A stretch of DNA of 64,000 nt from Coprovicinus avistercoris. GTDB taxonomy: Bacteria > Actinomycetota > Coriobacteriia > Coriobacteriales > Atopobiaceae. Positions 34,380 through 43,801 of the stretch are shown piece after piece (the stretch's first letter is position 1; every line of letters starts with the position of its first letter). The notes below the pieces were generated by a model. That model saw only the letters and a list, made by a program, of their open reading frames with translations. It was not told the origin of the DNA and searched no databases. Where the stretch lies: NCBI GenBank assembly GCA_018714895.1, contig DVMQ01000003.1, forward strand, positions 85,725 to 149,724, read 5' to 3'. A program made the translations under genes and the position numbers.

Positions 34380-36047
34380 TTATTCAGTTTCGCCCGTATG
34401 TGTATAGGCAGTCACATCATGGCGATCAATGCCCTCATGGTGCGCAATGGCAGCGCGGACAAACTCGCGGAAGAGCGGAGCTGGACGATCGGGACGGCTC
34501 TTAAACTCAGGATGCGCCTGACTTGCCACAAACCAAGGATGCACCTCTTCGGGCAGCTCAATCATCTCCACAAGACGCTCGTCTGGAGACAGGCCGGAAA
34601 TCCTCAAGCCTGCCTCAATCAAGCGATCACGATACGCATTATTCACCTCGAAGCGATGACGATGGCGCTCGTAGACCAAGCTCTCGTTATATGCCTCAGC
34701 TGCCAGAGTATCTGGAACAACCTTACAAGGATAAGCACCGAGTCGCATGGTGCCGCCCTTGTCGGTTATCTCTTCCTGATCGGGCATGAGGTCGATGACA
34801 GGATAGGGGCAATCCGGATCAAATTCTGCCGAGCTTGCCTCTTCAAGCCCACAGACATTGCGTGCGAATTCGCATACTGCCACCTGCAAGCCGAGACATA
34901 CGCCCAGATAAGGAATTTTGAGCGTGCGAGCTCTGTGAACTGCACAGACTTTGCCCTCTATACCGCGCAAACCAAAGCCGCCAGGCACCAAGATGCCATC
35001 TGCGCCCCCAAGCACCTCTTCGACATTGCTGTCGTTAAGAGCCTCGCCATCAACAAGTTCAATGTCAACATGACGGCCAAAGGCCACTCCAGAGTGATGC
35101 AGGGCCTCAATAACGGAAAGGTAAGCATCGGGAAGCTGCGTATACTTGCCCACTACATAAATTTTGGTAGTGTCTTCGCTCTTGTTTGCCTCATGCATGG
35201 CACTGGTAAAAGCATGCCAACGCTCCATATGGCTTTCATGCGGATCCATGCCCAAGCGCTCGCACACTTTGAGATCGAAGCCCTGATCAGCCAAATGTGC
35301 CGGCACGTCATAAATCGACGGCAGGTCTGAGTTCTCAAAAACACAGTCCTCATCCACATCGCAAAAACTTGCAATCTTGGCACGAATGTCGGCATCGACC
35401 TCGTGATCAGAACGACAAACAATAAAGTCTGGCTGAATACCCATAGAACGCAGCTCGCGAACAGAGTGCTGGGTAGGCTTGGTCTTTACCTCATGGGCGG
35501 CAGCAATATAAGGAACTAAGCTCACATGGATAAGGCAGCAGTCGTGTGTGCCCTTCTCCTTACGAAATTGACGAATTGCCTCGACAAACGCCTGGCCCTC
35601 AATATCGCCAATCGTGCCACCGAGCTCGGTGATAACAACATCAGCACCCGTCTGTTCCTCAATACGACGAAAACGCTCTTTAATGGCATTGGTAACATGA
35701 GGGATTACCTGTACCGTTCCGCCAAGAAAATCTCCGGCGCGCTCACGATTGATCAGCGATTGATAAATGGCACCGGTCGTAAAGTTGGAAGAACGCGTAA
35801 GGTTTTCATCGATAAAGCGCTCATAATGACCCAGGTCAAGGTCAGTCTCTTTGCCATCTTCGGTGACAAAAACCTCGCCATGTTGAAACGGACTCATGGT
35901 GCCTGGATCGACATTGAGATAGGGATCGGCCTTTTGCATCATGACCTTATAGCCACGCGACTTGAGCAAACGTCCAAGAGATGCCGCGGTAATACCTTTG
36001 CCCAAAGAAGATACAACGCCGCCGGTTACAAAGATATGTTTTGTCAT
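34380..36047 (-). CDS. pyrG: CTP synthase
   Basis: 555 aa from the ATG at 36047, which follows GGGAAGG; the longer reading to 36074 is not needed. Converts UTP to CTP using glutamine and ATP. The synthetase domain starts TKHIFVTGGVVSSLGKGITAAS and has KADPYLNVDPGTMSPFQHGEVFVT. The glutamine amidotransferase domain has LVPGGFGLRG, PYLGVCLGLQ with the nucleophile Cys, and near the end HPEFKSRP with the catalytic His. Length is normal. It lies upstream of xerD; a 287-base gap separates it from the divergent DUF1846 gene. Confidence 0.96.
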   Translation of the reverse strand: MTKHIFVTGGVVSSLGKGITAASLGRLLKSRGYKVMMQKADPYLNVDPGTMSPFQHGEVFVTEDGKETDLDLGHYERFIDENLTRSSNFTTGAIYQSLINRERAGDFLGGTVQVIPHVTNAIKERFRRIEEQTGADVVITELGGTIGDIEGQAFVEAIRQFRKEKGTHDCCLIHVSLVPYIAAAHEVKTKPTQHSVRELRSMGIQPDFIVCRSDHEVDADIRAKIASFCDVDEDCVFENSDLPSIYDVPAHLADQGFDLKVCERLGMDPHESHMERWHAFTSAMHEANKSEDTTKIYVVGKYTQLPDAYLSVIEALHHSGVAFGRHVDIELVDGEALNDSNVEEVLGGADGILVPGGFGLRGIEGKVCAVHRARTLKIPYLGVCLGLQVAVCEFARNVCGLEEASSAEFDPDCPYPVIDLMPDQEEITDKGGTMRLGAYPCKVVPDTLAAEAYNESLVYERHRHRFEVNNAYRDRLIEAGLRISGLSPDERLVEMIELPEEVHPWFVASQAHPEFKSRPDRPAPLFREFVRAAIAHHEGIDRHDVTAYTHTGETE

Positions 36048-36334
36048 GAAAGACCTTCCCGTAGATAGAACCAACCACTTCCACGGGTCTTCATGATAGC
36101 GCGCACAAACACCGTCAGCCGCGTCAATTGCCGATAGTCTTTAGCATGTAACAATACCCACATTTTTATTACACTACATGCCCTCGAACTCATGGAGCTT
36201 TACAAGCATTCCTTTTACAATAGCCCGCTTATACCATGGCAGGCTTAAAATAAGTCCTTCTCGATGGTTTCTGTCAGCTACACTATCGGTTGTTATACAT
36301 ACAGGTAAAACCTCTTCGTGAAAGGATTTAGAGC

Positions 36335-37816
36335 ATGCGCACGGGCTTTGATAACGAGAAATACATTTCCTTACAAACTGCCCGCATTAAGGAACGCATT
36401 GCTCAGTTTGGTGGCAAACTCTACCTCGAGTTTGGTGGCAAATTATTCGACGATTACCATGCAAGTCGAGTGCTTCCGGGCTTTGAGCCCGATACGAAAT
36501 TTCGCATGCTCTCTGCTCTTGCAAACGACATGGAAATACTCATTGCAGTAAGCGCCGAAGATATTGAGCGTGGAAAAGTCCGCGGTGACTTGGGTATCAC
36601 GTACGACGAAGAGGCGCTGCGCCTTGCAGATATTTTCCGTTCCAAAGGTCTTCTTGTCCGCTCAGTCGTACTTACACGATATGCTTCTCAGCCTGCTGCC
36701 GACGTTTTTCGTCGCCGCCTTCGTGAGCTTGGTGTACCGTGCTGTTTGCACTACCCTATCGACGGCTATCCACACAACATTGATTTAATCGTTTCAGAAA
36801 ATGGCTATGGCAAAAATGAGTTTGTCAAAACCGAACGCCCGCTTGTAGTAGTAACAGCCCCAGGCCCCGGGTCGGGAAAACTTGCCACATGCCTTTCTCA
36901 GCTCTATCACGAGAATCGCCATGGTGTAGCCGCAGGATACGCAAAATTTGAAACATTCCCCATTTGGAATTTGCCACTCAATCATCCCGTCAATATTGCC
37001 TATGAAGCAGCGACGGTAGATTTGGACGACTCCAACATTATCGATCCGTTCCATCTTGAAGCACATGGTCAAACGACGGTGAATTATAACCGCGATGTGG
37101 CTGCATTTCCGGTCCTTAAAGCCATGATGGAACGCATTATGGGTGAAAGCCCTTATCAAAGCCCTACTGATATGGGCGTCAATATGGCTGGCATGGCCAT
37201 TATCGATGATGAGGCATGTTGTCAGGCGGCCAAAATGGAGATCGTGCGTCGCTATTTCCAAGCTGCTGAGCAGTTCAAACGCACTGGTATGGGAAAAGAA
37301 CAAGTGGATCGCTTGCTCAATCTCATGAAAAAAGCCGGCATCAATGAAGACTTCTCCCCTGCACGTTCCGCAGCACTTCTTAAAGAGGAAACCACCGGTT
37401 TGCCCGCTGGCGCCATGATGCTTTCTGACGGCACCATCGTAACCGGCAAAACTTCCACTCGCCTTGGCGCTGCAAGCTCTCTTCTCATGAATGCCCTGAA
37501 AGCGGCCACTGGTGTAGATATGGAGCTCGAGGTTATTACTGATGAAGCCATTGAGCCTATTCAGCGGCTCAAGACCAAGAGTCTTGGTTCACGCAATCCT
37601 CGCCTGCATCCTGATGAGACACTCATCGCCCTTTCTATCAGCTCTGCCACCAGTGAGCTGGCAGCAAAGGTACTAGGAGGCCTCAAGATGCTCCGCGGCT
37701 GCGATGCATTTTTCTCCGTCATCGTTTCTGCTCGTGATGAGGAAACCTATCGCCGCCTTGGCATAAATATATGCTGCGAACCGAAGTATGAAAAAGGCTG
37801 GCACATCAGGAATTAG
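36335..37816 (+). CDS. DUF1846 domain protein
   Basis: 493 aa; the ATG has AAAGGA upstream. The family is recognised by its conserved opening (TGFDNEKYISLQTARIKERI), KLYLEFGGKLFDDYHASRVLPGF, the GPGSGKLATCLSQLYHE segment resembling a nucleotide-binding loop, and KFETFPIWNLPLNHPVN. Family members are about 500 residues and common in Gram-positive bacteria. Structures exist for the family (a Streptococcus protein), but the reaction is not established. It is the only plus-strand gene between 14.1 kb and the right end, standing alone and tail-to-tail with recN. Confidence 0.9.
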   Translation: MRTGFDNEKYISLQTARIKERIAQFGGKLYLEFGGKLFDDYHASRVLPGFEPDTKFRMLSALANDMEILIAVSAEDIERGKVRGDLGITYDEEALRLADIFRSKGLLVRSVVLTRYASQPAADVFRRRLRELGVPCCLHYPIDGYPHNIDLIVSENGYGKNEFVKTERPLVVVTAPGPGSGKLATCLSQLYHENRHGVAAGYAKFETFPIWNLPLNHPVNIAYEAATVDLDDSNIIDPFHLEAHGQTTVNYNRDVAAFPVLKAMMERIMGESPYQSPTDMGVNMAGMAIIDDEACCQAAKMEIVRRYFQAAEQFKRTGMGKEQVDRLLNLMKKAGINEDFSPARSAALLKEETTGLPAGAMMLSDGTIVTGKTSTRLGAASSLLMNALKAATGVDMELEVITDEAIEPIQRLKTKSLGSRNPRLHPDETLIALSISSATSELAAKVLGGLKMLRGCDAFFSVIVSARDEETYRRLGINICCEPKYEKGWHIRN

Positions 37817-37836
37817 CCGAGGGGCCGCTAGCCTAC

Positions 37837-39477
37837 TCACTCATCTGATTGTTGGGCTTGTTCAAGCATCTGTCGTGCAAGATCTTGTGATGAAGAAGAT
37901 ATCTCTCCGGAAAGCATTCGAGCTATTTCCTTCACGCGATCTTCCCCAGCAAGCTCAACAATCTCCGTTTCAGGAATACCCAGCGCGTCCGTATGTTTAC
38001 GCACCAAATAGTGGCGCGTACCCATTACAGCCACCTGAGCCAAGTGGGTAACCACAATCACCTGATGCGTTTTGGCAAGATCTGCAAGCACGAGTGCCAA
38101 AGCCCGCGCTGTTGCTCCGCCAACGCCAGCATCAACTTCATCAAAGACAAGGGTGTCAACGCCATCGGCGTTACCGAGCGCCACCTTACATGCCAGCATG
38201 ACACGGCTCACCTCACCGCCTGATGCTATTTTTCGCAAGGGTCGTGCGCTCATGCCTTCGGCGGGGCGGTAGAGCATCTCAACTTTGCTTGCTCCAGCAG
38301 GTCCCCACTGATCGCGCGGTAAAGATTCAATATCGATGCTTATTTCTGCAGTTCCCATTTCAAGGCGATGCATCTGATCACACACTTTTTGCGCAAGGCG
38401 CGGTGCAGCCTTTTGCCGTACTTCATCAAGATGCTGAGCAGCTGCCTTCAGGTGTACCTCTGCTTCTTCACAAGCCTTTTCGGCAGCCTCTTCAAGCTCC
38501 CCGTTATTATCAGCAGCATCAACCAATTCACGCGCTTCTTGCTGCTTGACCAGCACATCAACCATGCGCGGGCCATAGGTGCGCATAAGCCCCTGCAGCT
38601 GTGCCATACGATTTTGCATACGATCAAGCGTCTGAGGATCAAACTCGACGGTATCCTGATAATCACGAAGTGCTGCAGCAATATCTTCTATATCCAAAAG
38701 AGCGCTTTGCAATGTCTCGGCAAAGGTAGCAAGTTTTTCATCATAGCGGGCAGCATCTTCGAGCGCGGCAATTGCGTCCGATAGCTTATCGGAAGCACCT
38801 TCATCACCAAAAAGTGCCTCTCGAGCAGTCTGAGCAGCAAGCATGAGAGCTTCAGCATGCTCTGCGCGCGGCAACGTTTCTTCGAGCTCTTCAAGCTCCC
38901 CTTCTTGCGGATGCACTTCTTCAATACGGGCAAGCACAAATCGTGCTTGGTCTACACGGGTATTATCAGCACGGCGCGCATCACGAATGCGTTCGAGCTC
39001 GGCATGTGCATCCTGGGCTTCTTTCAGCGCTTCGATATAGGCTTGACGTGCTTGCGCAGCAACAGATCCTATCCAGGCATCGAGCAGCTCAACATGAGTA
39101 GCTGGAGTGAGCAGGCGCTGGTGTTCGTGTTGGCCGCACAGATCTACGGTAGAACCAACACCTTCTGCCAACTCGCGAACAGATGCCATATGGCCATCAA
39201 GCTCAACGCGACCACGACCGTCCGCCGCAACACGTCTCCGTACAATGTGGCCTTCAGGATCCTCAGCGCTTACCACGCGACCCTCAACCACCAAGGCGTC
39301 GGCACCCTCGCGCACAAGCCCTGCATCGCCACGCTCACCAACAAGCAGCTTGAGTGCTCCTAACAGGGCCGTCTTACCTGCTCCTGTTTCGCCTGTAAGC
39401 ACCGTAAGACCATCGGCGGGCTCTATGGCTGCCTCACGAATAAGTGCAACGTTTGAGGCACGAAGTTCATCAATCAT
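37837..39477 (-). CDS. recN: DNA repair protein RecN
   Basis: 546 aa. SMC-like ATPase acting early in double-strand-break repair. Walker A is GETGAGKTALLGAL near residue 30; the C-terminal half has SGGEVSRVMLACK (ABC signature) and VFDEVDAGVGG (Walker B). A long coiled coil lies between. The ATG overlaps the nadK stop by four bases (ATGA), the common actinobacterial nadK-recN pairing. No LexA-like box is seen at its own start or upstream of nadK. Length is normal. Confidence 0.95.
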   Translation of the reverse strand: MIDELRASNVALIREAAIEPADGLTVLTGETGAGKTALLGALKLLVGERGDAGLVREGADALVVEGRVVSAEDPEGHIVRRRVAADGRGRVELDGHMASVRELAEGVGSTVDLCGQHEHQRLLTPATHVELLDAWIGSVAAQARQAYIEALKEAQDAHAELERIRDARRADNTRVDQARFVLARIEEVHPQEGELEELEETLPRAEHAEALMLAAQTAREALFGDEGASDKLSDAIAALEDAARYDEKLATFAETLQSALLDIEDIAAALRDYQDTVEFDPQTLDRMQNRMAQLQGLMRTYGPRMVDVLVKQQEARELVDAADNNGELEEAAEKACEEAEVHLKAAAQHLDEVRQKAAPRLAQKVCDQMHRLEMGTAEISIDIESLPRDQWGPAGASKVEMLYRPAEGMSARPLRKIASGGEVSRVMLACKVALGNADGVDTLVFDEVDAGVGGATARALALVLADLAKTHQVIVVTHLAQVAVMGTRHYLVRKHTDALGIPETEIVELAGEDRVKEIARMLSGEISSSSQDLARQMLEQAQQSDE

Positions 39478-40325
39478 TTGCCCACCTGACCGTAAAAGAC
39501 ACGAGAAACCGACTTATAGAAATTGGATGGTCCCCCATCAAGCAGCACAATATCGCCAGGCCCACGTCTCACTGCAGCTCGCTCAACAAAAGCATCTCGT
39601 TGAGCAACTTGTCCATCTACAAAAGCAATGCGATCTGCAGGGCGCTCAGGAACCATTTCCAACTCAACAACATCGGACGGAGCGGCTAAAAAGGCGCGCG
39701 CCAAGATGGTATGAGGCGCAATTGGCACACAGACCATTCCTCTAAAATCGGGGTGCACAATGGGTCCTCCCGATGCAAGGGCATAGCCAGTAGATCCTGT
39801 TGCTGTTGAAACGACAAAGCCATCGCCACGCAAACGGTCGATATGGATGCCAGATACCGCCAAATCAAACTCGATCATATCGCCCTCACCACCTCGGGTA
39901 AGCGCAAGCTCATTGAGGGCGAAGAAGTGCTTACAGCTATGAGCACCCTGGACATCGACCATATCGAGCTCAACATCGAGAGTAGCACGACGAGAAACAT
40001 GCATATCTCCAGCAAGCGCTCGAGATACAGAACCAATCACATCATCTGAACCCGCACCGGTAAGAAACCCGAGGTGTCCAAAAGAAAGTCCTAAGATGGG
40101 AATCTCGGCATACCCAACAATACGCGCCGCACGTAACAGCGTTCCATCGCCGCCAAGCGATACCACAAGTTCACAGCCCTCAGCACTCGTCTGCCTTTGA
40201 GCATCAAGTTTTTTATCGTGTGCCCACGCAACCTCTACGCCTTCAGACTCGAGCCAATTGGTAATTGTCCGAGAAGCATCAATTGCATCGGGTCTCGAGT
40301 AATTTGGCACGAGAAGTATCTTCAC
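39474..40325 (-). CDS. nadK: NAD kinase
   Basis: 283 aa from the GTG at 40325, eight bases after GAGGAG; the GTG at 40334 overlaps that ribosome site. Phosphorylates NAD to NADP. LVVSLGGDGTLLRAAR is the diacylglycerol-kinase-like GGDGT motif, FALNELALTRGGEGD holds the NE/D motif, and VVSTATGSTGYALASGGPIV is the TGSTAY-type loop. It is followed directly by recN with overlapping codons and is preceded by tlyA across a 144-base gap that contains a small TCGTT/AACGA inverted repeat. Confidence 0.94.
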   Translation of the reverse strand: MKILLVPNYSRPDAIDASRTITNWLESEGVEVAWAHDKKLDAQRQTSAEGCELVVSLGGDGTLLRAARIVGYAEIPILGLSFGHLGFLTGAGSDDVIGSVSRALAGDMHVSRRATLDVELDMVDVQGAHSCKHFFALNELALTRGGEGDMIEFDLAVSGIHIDRLRGDGFVVSTATGSTGYALASGGPIVHPDFRGMVCVPIAPHTILARAFLAAPSDVVELEMVPERPADRIAFVDGQVAQRDAFVERAAVRRGPGDIVLLDGGPSNFYKSVSRVFYGQVGK

Positions 40326-40469
40326 AGGACACACTCCTCAATAGTTTGCTCTCATGTAGCCATACCTCGTTCTCACAACGAAGTACGACACGAATAATGT
40401 ACCGCCAACACAGCGACGCTTTTTACCATAGGAAGTTTACCCCGGATAGCTCCGTGCGACGTTCAGAAA

Positions 40470-41255
40470 CTAATTCGATTGTTGTGCCTCTTGTATGACA
40501 ACGTCAATATCGAGGACTGAAGCTTCTGTGCCTTTTTGGCCGAGAAGCAAAAATTCATGATTGCCTTTGTGACCCGTTATGGGGCTTGCACATACTTTGA
40601 GCGGCGCTATGCCAGATTCTAAAAAGGCTTCCGTAACCGTTTGTAGAACGCTCCGCCATACCTCCGGATCGCGTACAATTCCGCCTTTTTCTACCTCGTT
40701 TCTCTCCGCTTCAAACTGTGGTTTCACCAACGTAAGGAAACTTCCTTTTTCGTTGAGCAGTGCACAAACAGCAGGAAGAATGGTGCGGATTGAGGTGAAC
40801 GACACATCACAAACAGCTAAATCAATGGAGCCCACACGCTCCGGTGTTGCAACATCGCAAATATTGGTTCGTTCGAGCAAAGTAACACGGGGGTCATTTC
40901 TTAACGACCAGTCAAATTGAGCATAACCTACGTCAACCGAGAGAACAGATGCTGCTCCACGACGCAACAAACAGTCGGTAAATCCTCCTGTAGAACATCC
41001 AACATCTAAACAAGCAAGTCCCTCAGGACTCACGTTAAAGGCATCGAGTCCCTGTTGGAGCTTCAGACCCCCGCGACTCACATAAGGAATATGACCACGA
41101 ACATGAAGTTCAATCCCGGGCTTCACCCGTTCACCCGGAGAAGTAAGACGCCGATTTGTAGTTGAAACTTCACCGGCAAGCACCGATCGAAGCGCCTCGT
41201 CTGTATCACGAAAAAAGCCTTGGCGAACCAGTTCTTCATCAAGACGCGGACGCAC
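40470..41255 (-). CDS. tlyA: TlyA family rRNA (cytidine-2'-O)-methyltransferase
   Basis: 261 aa from GTG 41255, nine bases after AAGGAGG and four bases after the xseB stop; a longer frame through xseB is rejected. The N-terminal S4 RNA-binding domain starts RPRLDEELVRQG and includes YVSRGGLKLQQGLDAF. The FtsJ-like SAM domain has CLDVGCSTGGFTDCLLRRGA, VDVGYAQFDWSL and DVSFTSI, with VKPQFEAER near the end. In mycobacteria TlyA methylates C1409 (16S) and C1920 (23S) and confers capreomycin sensitivity. Context with nadK-recN is typical. Confidence 0.93.
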   Translation of the reverse strand: MRPRLDEELVRQGFFRDTDEALRSVLAGEVSTTNRRLTSPGERVKPGIELHVRGHIPYVSRGGLKLQQGLDAFNVSPEGLACLDVGCSTGGFTDCLLRRGAASVLSVDVGYAQFDWSLRNDPRVTLLERTNICDVATPERVGSIDLAVCDVSFTSIRTILPAVCALLNEKGSFLTLVKPQFEAERNEVEKGGIVRDPEVWRSVLQTVTEAFLESGIAPLKVCASPITGHKGNHEFLLLGQKGTEASVLDIDVVIQEAQQSN

Positions 41256-41259
41256 GCCG

Positions 41260-41553
41260 TTATGCCTCCTTATCGGAAGAGGCATTTTCCTCTGTATCAG
41301 ATGCTTGCTGCTCAGAGCTAGACTGTTCGCCCCCAGATAAAGCTTCACCGCTCAGCTGTTTACGCTCTTCTTCAGAAAATTCTACGCGATCAACCATTTC
41401 CACGGCTTTTGAGCCAAGCGCAATTGCTTCATCAAAAAGGTCGAGAGAACGTTCAAGCGATGCGTCCTTATCACGCACTGCCTTAACAATCTCATCAAGT
41501 CGATCCGTAACTTCGGAAAAGGTTTTATAAGACGAAGTATCTATGCGTGCCAT
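41260..41553 (-). CDS. xseB: Exodeoxyribonuclease VII small subunit
   Basis: 97 aa. The small subunit core is FSEVTDRLDEIVKAVRDKDASLERSLDLFDEAIALGSKAVEMVDR in outline: a two-helix hairpin with the conserved SLERSLDLFDEAI segment near residue 33. The C-terminal 30 residues are acidic and Ser/Gln-rich and extend beyond the usual length of 70-80. The partner xseA is not adjacent and not in this window. It lies between nusB and tlyA in a tightly packed run. Confidence 0.85.
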   Translation of the reverse strand: MARIDTSSYKTFSEVTDRLDEIVKAVRDKDASLERSLDLFDEAIALGSKAVEMVDRVEFSEEERKQLSGEALSGGEQSSSEQQASDTEENASSDKEA

Positions 41554-41558
41554 AGGCT

Positions 41559-42098
41559 CTACTCGCCAACCTCATTAGTTACCGGAACCTCTGAGGATGC
41601 TACAGGATGAGAGAGATCTTTTCCCTCATCAATTGCAGTGGCAATTGCACCAAGAACACCGTTGATAAAACGGGAGGATTCATCAGTGCCATATGCCTTT
41701 GCAAGCTCTACCGACTCAGAAATGGTAACTGCAATTGCAACTTCATCAACATAAAGCAGCTCATACAGGGCAAGGCGCAAGAGATTACGATCTACCGCTG
41801 GCATGCGATATACATCCCAGTTCTCAGAGAACTGAGACAGAATGCGATCGAGTTCAGGAATCATTGCCCCGGTTCCGCGTGCGAGAGTCTCACCGAAGGA
41901 ATCAATCGGGCCTGCAAATACTGCCAAACCATCCTCTTCATCTGTCTCCACGTGAGAAACACCAGAAGAGCGTCCTGTTAGGACATATGAACCTGAGAGA
42001 ACATCATCGACAGAACGACCGGTGGCCTCTGCTTGAAAGAGAACCTGCAGGGCCTGGCTTCGAGCGAGTGTACGCCCGACTAGATGAGAGCGAGACAA
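41559..42098 (-). CDS. nusB: Transcription antitermination factor NusB
   Basis: 179 aa starting at TTG 42098, nine bases after AAGGAG. All-helical RNA-binding protein that works with NusE at boxA sites of rRNA operons. ARSQALQVLFQAEATGRSV opens the domain; RNLLRLALYELLYVDEVAIAVTISESVELAKAYGTDESSRFINGVLGAI, here given only in outline, includes the conserved ELLY and FINGVLG motifs. An insertion of about 30 residues near position 45 and an acidic tail make it longer than the usual 140. It lies downstream of the Asp23-family gene. Confidence 0.92.
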   Translation of the reverse strand: MSRSHLVGRTLARSQALQVLFQAEATGRSVDDVLSGSYVLTGRSSGVSHVETDEEDGLAVFAGPIDSFGETLARGTGAMIPELDRILSQFSENWDVYRMPAVDRNLLRLALYELLYVDEVAIAVTISESVELAKAYGTDESSRFINGVLGAIATAIDEGKDLSHPVASSEVPVTNEVGE

Positions 42099-42104
42099 AG
42101 TTAG

Positions 42105-42467
42105 TTACTCCTTGGGAAACACGAGGCTATCGATGCAGACATTAACAGCTGAAACTTCGACCCCTACATGCTCGGAAATGGCACGCACCACAGCAGAGCG
42201 GACTTGTTCAGCCAGCTTAGTAAACACGTAACCAAAGAAAACCGCAAGATGTACGGTCACAATTAAGCCATTTTCATCTGTTTCACATTCAACTGCACGG
42301 CTGGATTGCAGGGATTTACGAGTAAAAACCGACACAAGACCTGAAGCAATATCGTTGCCCCCAACACGTGCAACACCCTCGACCTTCTCAACAGCTGTCG
42401 AAACAATCTGGGCAATAACACTTTTGGAAATACCGATGCCGGAGAGTGTAATCTCGCTGTCTTCCAT
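42105..42467 (-). CDS. Asp23/Gls24 family envelope stress protein
   Basis: 120 aa from the ATG at 42467, seven bases after AAAGG; the longer frame is not supported. The family signature is the ISKSVIAQIVSTAVEKVEGVARV opening and VTVHLAVFFGYVFTKLAEQVRSAV. In Staphylococcus aureus Asp23 is a membrane-associated cell-wall-stress protein held by AmaP; here there is no AmaP neighbour. The gene order efp, asp23-like, nusB is common in Firmicutes and Actinobacteria, where this member may be a housekeeping form. Confidence 0.88.
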   Translation of the reverse strand: MEDSEITLSGIGISKSVIAQIVSTAVEKVEGVARVGGNDIASGLVSVFTRKSLQSSRAVECETDENGLIVTVHLAVFFGYVFTKLAEQVRSAVVRAISEHVGVEVSAVNVCIDSLVFPKE

Positions 42468-42646
42468 GAGAGTCCTTTCAAGCACCGAACACACTCAGCG
42501 AGTGGCCCGGACCGAGACTGCAATAATTGCCTTTAGTATAAGACCTTACATCGATAAATACCCAATAAGCATCGATAAGACACGAATGAAAAGGCCCGCA
42601 CTAAAAGGCGAGCCAATTCATAACAAAGTAGTGATGCGCTCTTCGC

Positions 42647-43210
42647 TTAGAGACGCTGAACAAACTTGCCGGTGCGCGTATCGACTTTAATACGCTCGCC
42701 CTGGTTGAGATACATCGGCACCTGAACCGTTGCACCCGTTTCGATAACTGCGGGCTTGGTGCCACCTTGTACAGTATCACCCTTAAATCCAGGATCCGTC
42801 TCGGTAACCTCTACCTCAATAAACATTGGGGGATTGACACCGAGAAGCTCTGTGTCAGCATAAAGCAGCTGGCAGATATCGTTTTCCTTGAACCACTTAG
42901 CATTGTCGCCAATATAATCGGTGGATACAGGAATTTGGTCATATGTTTCCATATCCATGAAGTAGTAAGCGTCTGAATCGCTGTAGAGATACTGCATCTC
43001 CTTTGTGATGAGCTGTACGCTCTCAAACTTTGTACCAGCGTTGCATGTCTGATCAATCGTACGACCATCGCGCAGATCCTTGATCTTATAGCGTACGAAA
43101 GCGCCGCCCTTGCCAGGCTTTACATGCTGAAACTCAACAATGGTGTAATACTTACCATCGATCTTAAGGCCCATGCCATTACGAAAATCTGCAGTGCTAA
43201 TGGTTGCCAC
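42647..43210 (-). CDS. efp: Translation elongation factor P
   Basis: 187 aa starting at GTG 43210. Relieves ribosome stalling at polyproline. Three beta-barrel domains: ISTADFRNGMGLKIDGKYYTIVEF, then the loop KPGKGGAFVRYK with Lys34 at the tip where modification occurs in many bacteria. VEVTETDPGFKGDT and KPAVIETGATVQVPMYLNQGERIKVDTRTGKF, in outline, complete domains II and III. No modification enzyme is adjacent. It is separated from the asp23-like gene by 179 bases. Confidence 0.95.
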   Translation of the reverse strand: MATISTADFRNGMGLKIDGKYYTIVEFQHVKPGKGGAFVRYKIKDLRDGRTIDQTCNAGTKFESVQLITKEMQYLYSDSDAYYFMDMETYDQIPVSTDYIGDNAKWFKENDICQLLYADTELLGVNPPMFIEVEVTETDPGFKGDTVQGGTKPAVIETGATVQVPMYLNQGERIKVDTRTGKFVQRL

Positions 43211-43317
43211 AGTTACTCACTTTCTCGTACTAAACCCATGTAGGACTCATACTGTCCGTTCTTTATTATAGCGCGATGTATTCTATCGCTCAGATTGCAC
43301 AACATTCGTCAAGCAAA

Positions 43318-43704
43318 CTACCCTTTTTTCTTCCGAACAGTAAAAAGTCGCTTCAAGCCTGCCCCAATAACCTGGAAAAAGGTTGGGGATCGTACGAGAC
43401 GATCGTCTGGAACATAGGGGCGCATGGCACGCAAAGTTCGCTTGTTATCCCGCGTTGAGAATGAATAGGTACCGTTTTCTTTTGTGAACACAGCAAATCG
43501 AGAAATATATTTTCCACCAAACATGACCGAAGCAGCCACATGGTCAATTTCACTCCAGGGAATTTGTATATAGTCTTCAACGTTTTTTTCGTTGTAATAC
43601 TCAAGCGCTTTGTTTCCTATCATCAGGTCGCCATAGCTTGCAAGACCAAGGAATGAAGTTGCTTTGATAGTAAGGTCAACTGAACTATTTTGGGACTGTG
43701 CCAT
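43318..43704 (-). CDS. DUF956 family protein (ManO-like)
   Basis: 128 aa; ATG with AAGGGG upstream. The family is small, soluble and basic at its C-terminus (LKRLFTVRKKKG). Recognised by the LTIKATSFLGLASYGDLMIGNKALEYYNEKN opening in outline, IPWSEIDHVAASVMFGGKYI, and RFAVFTKENGTYSFSTRDNKRTLRAMR. In lactobacilli, lactococci and streptococci the same protein follows the mannose PTS genes (manO) and is proposed to modulate their expression; that role is not proven. It is 97 bases after manZ, with a strong hairpin between. Confidence 0.88.
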   Translation of the reverse strand: MAQSQNSSVDLTIKATSFLGLASYGDLMIGNKALEYYNEKNVEDYIQIPWSEIDHVAASVMFGGKYISRFAVFTKENGTYSFSTRDNKRTLRAMRPYVPDDRLVRSPTFFQVIGAGLKRLFTVRKKKG

Positions 43705-43739
43705 TGATTCCCCTTAGGTGAAACTGTCTGGATGAGACT

Positions 43740-43772
43740 GCGCCCCACCCGAGAAATCTCGAGATGGGGCGC
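43740..43772 (-). promoter_or_regulatory. Strong hairpin between manZ and the DUF956 gene
   Basis: GCGCCCCA and TGGGGCGC enclose CGAGA/TCTCG, giving a long stem of about 13 pairs with minor mismatches. On the minus strand there is no following T run. It may act as an mRNA processing or stability element that lowers expression of the last gene relative to manXYZ. Confidence 0.55.
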
Positions 43773-43801
43773 GAACAGCCTATCGCTATTGTATGGCTTT
43801 T

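Noticed and set aside
40326..40469. LexA box in front of nadK-recN
   Set aside because: Only a TCGTT-N5-AACGA inverted repeat is seen, which does not match the GAAC-N4-GTTC core.
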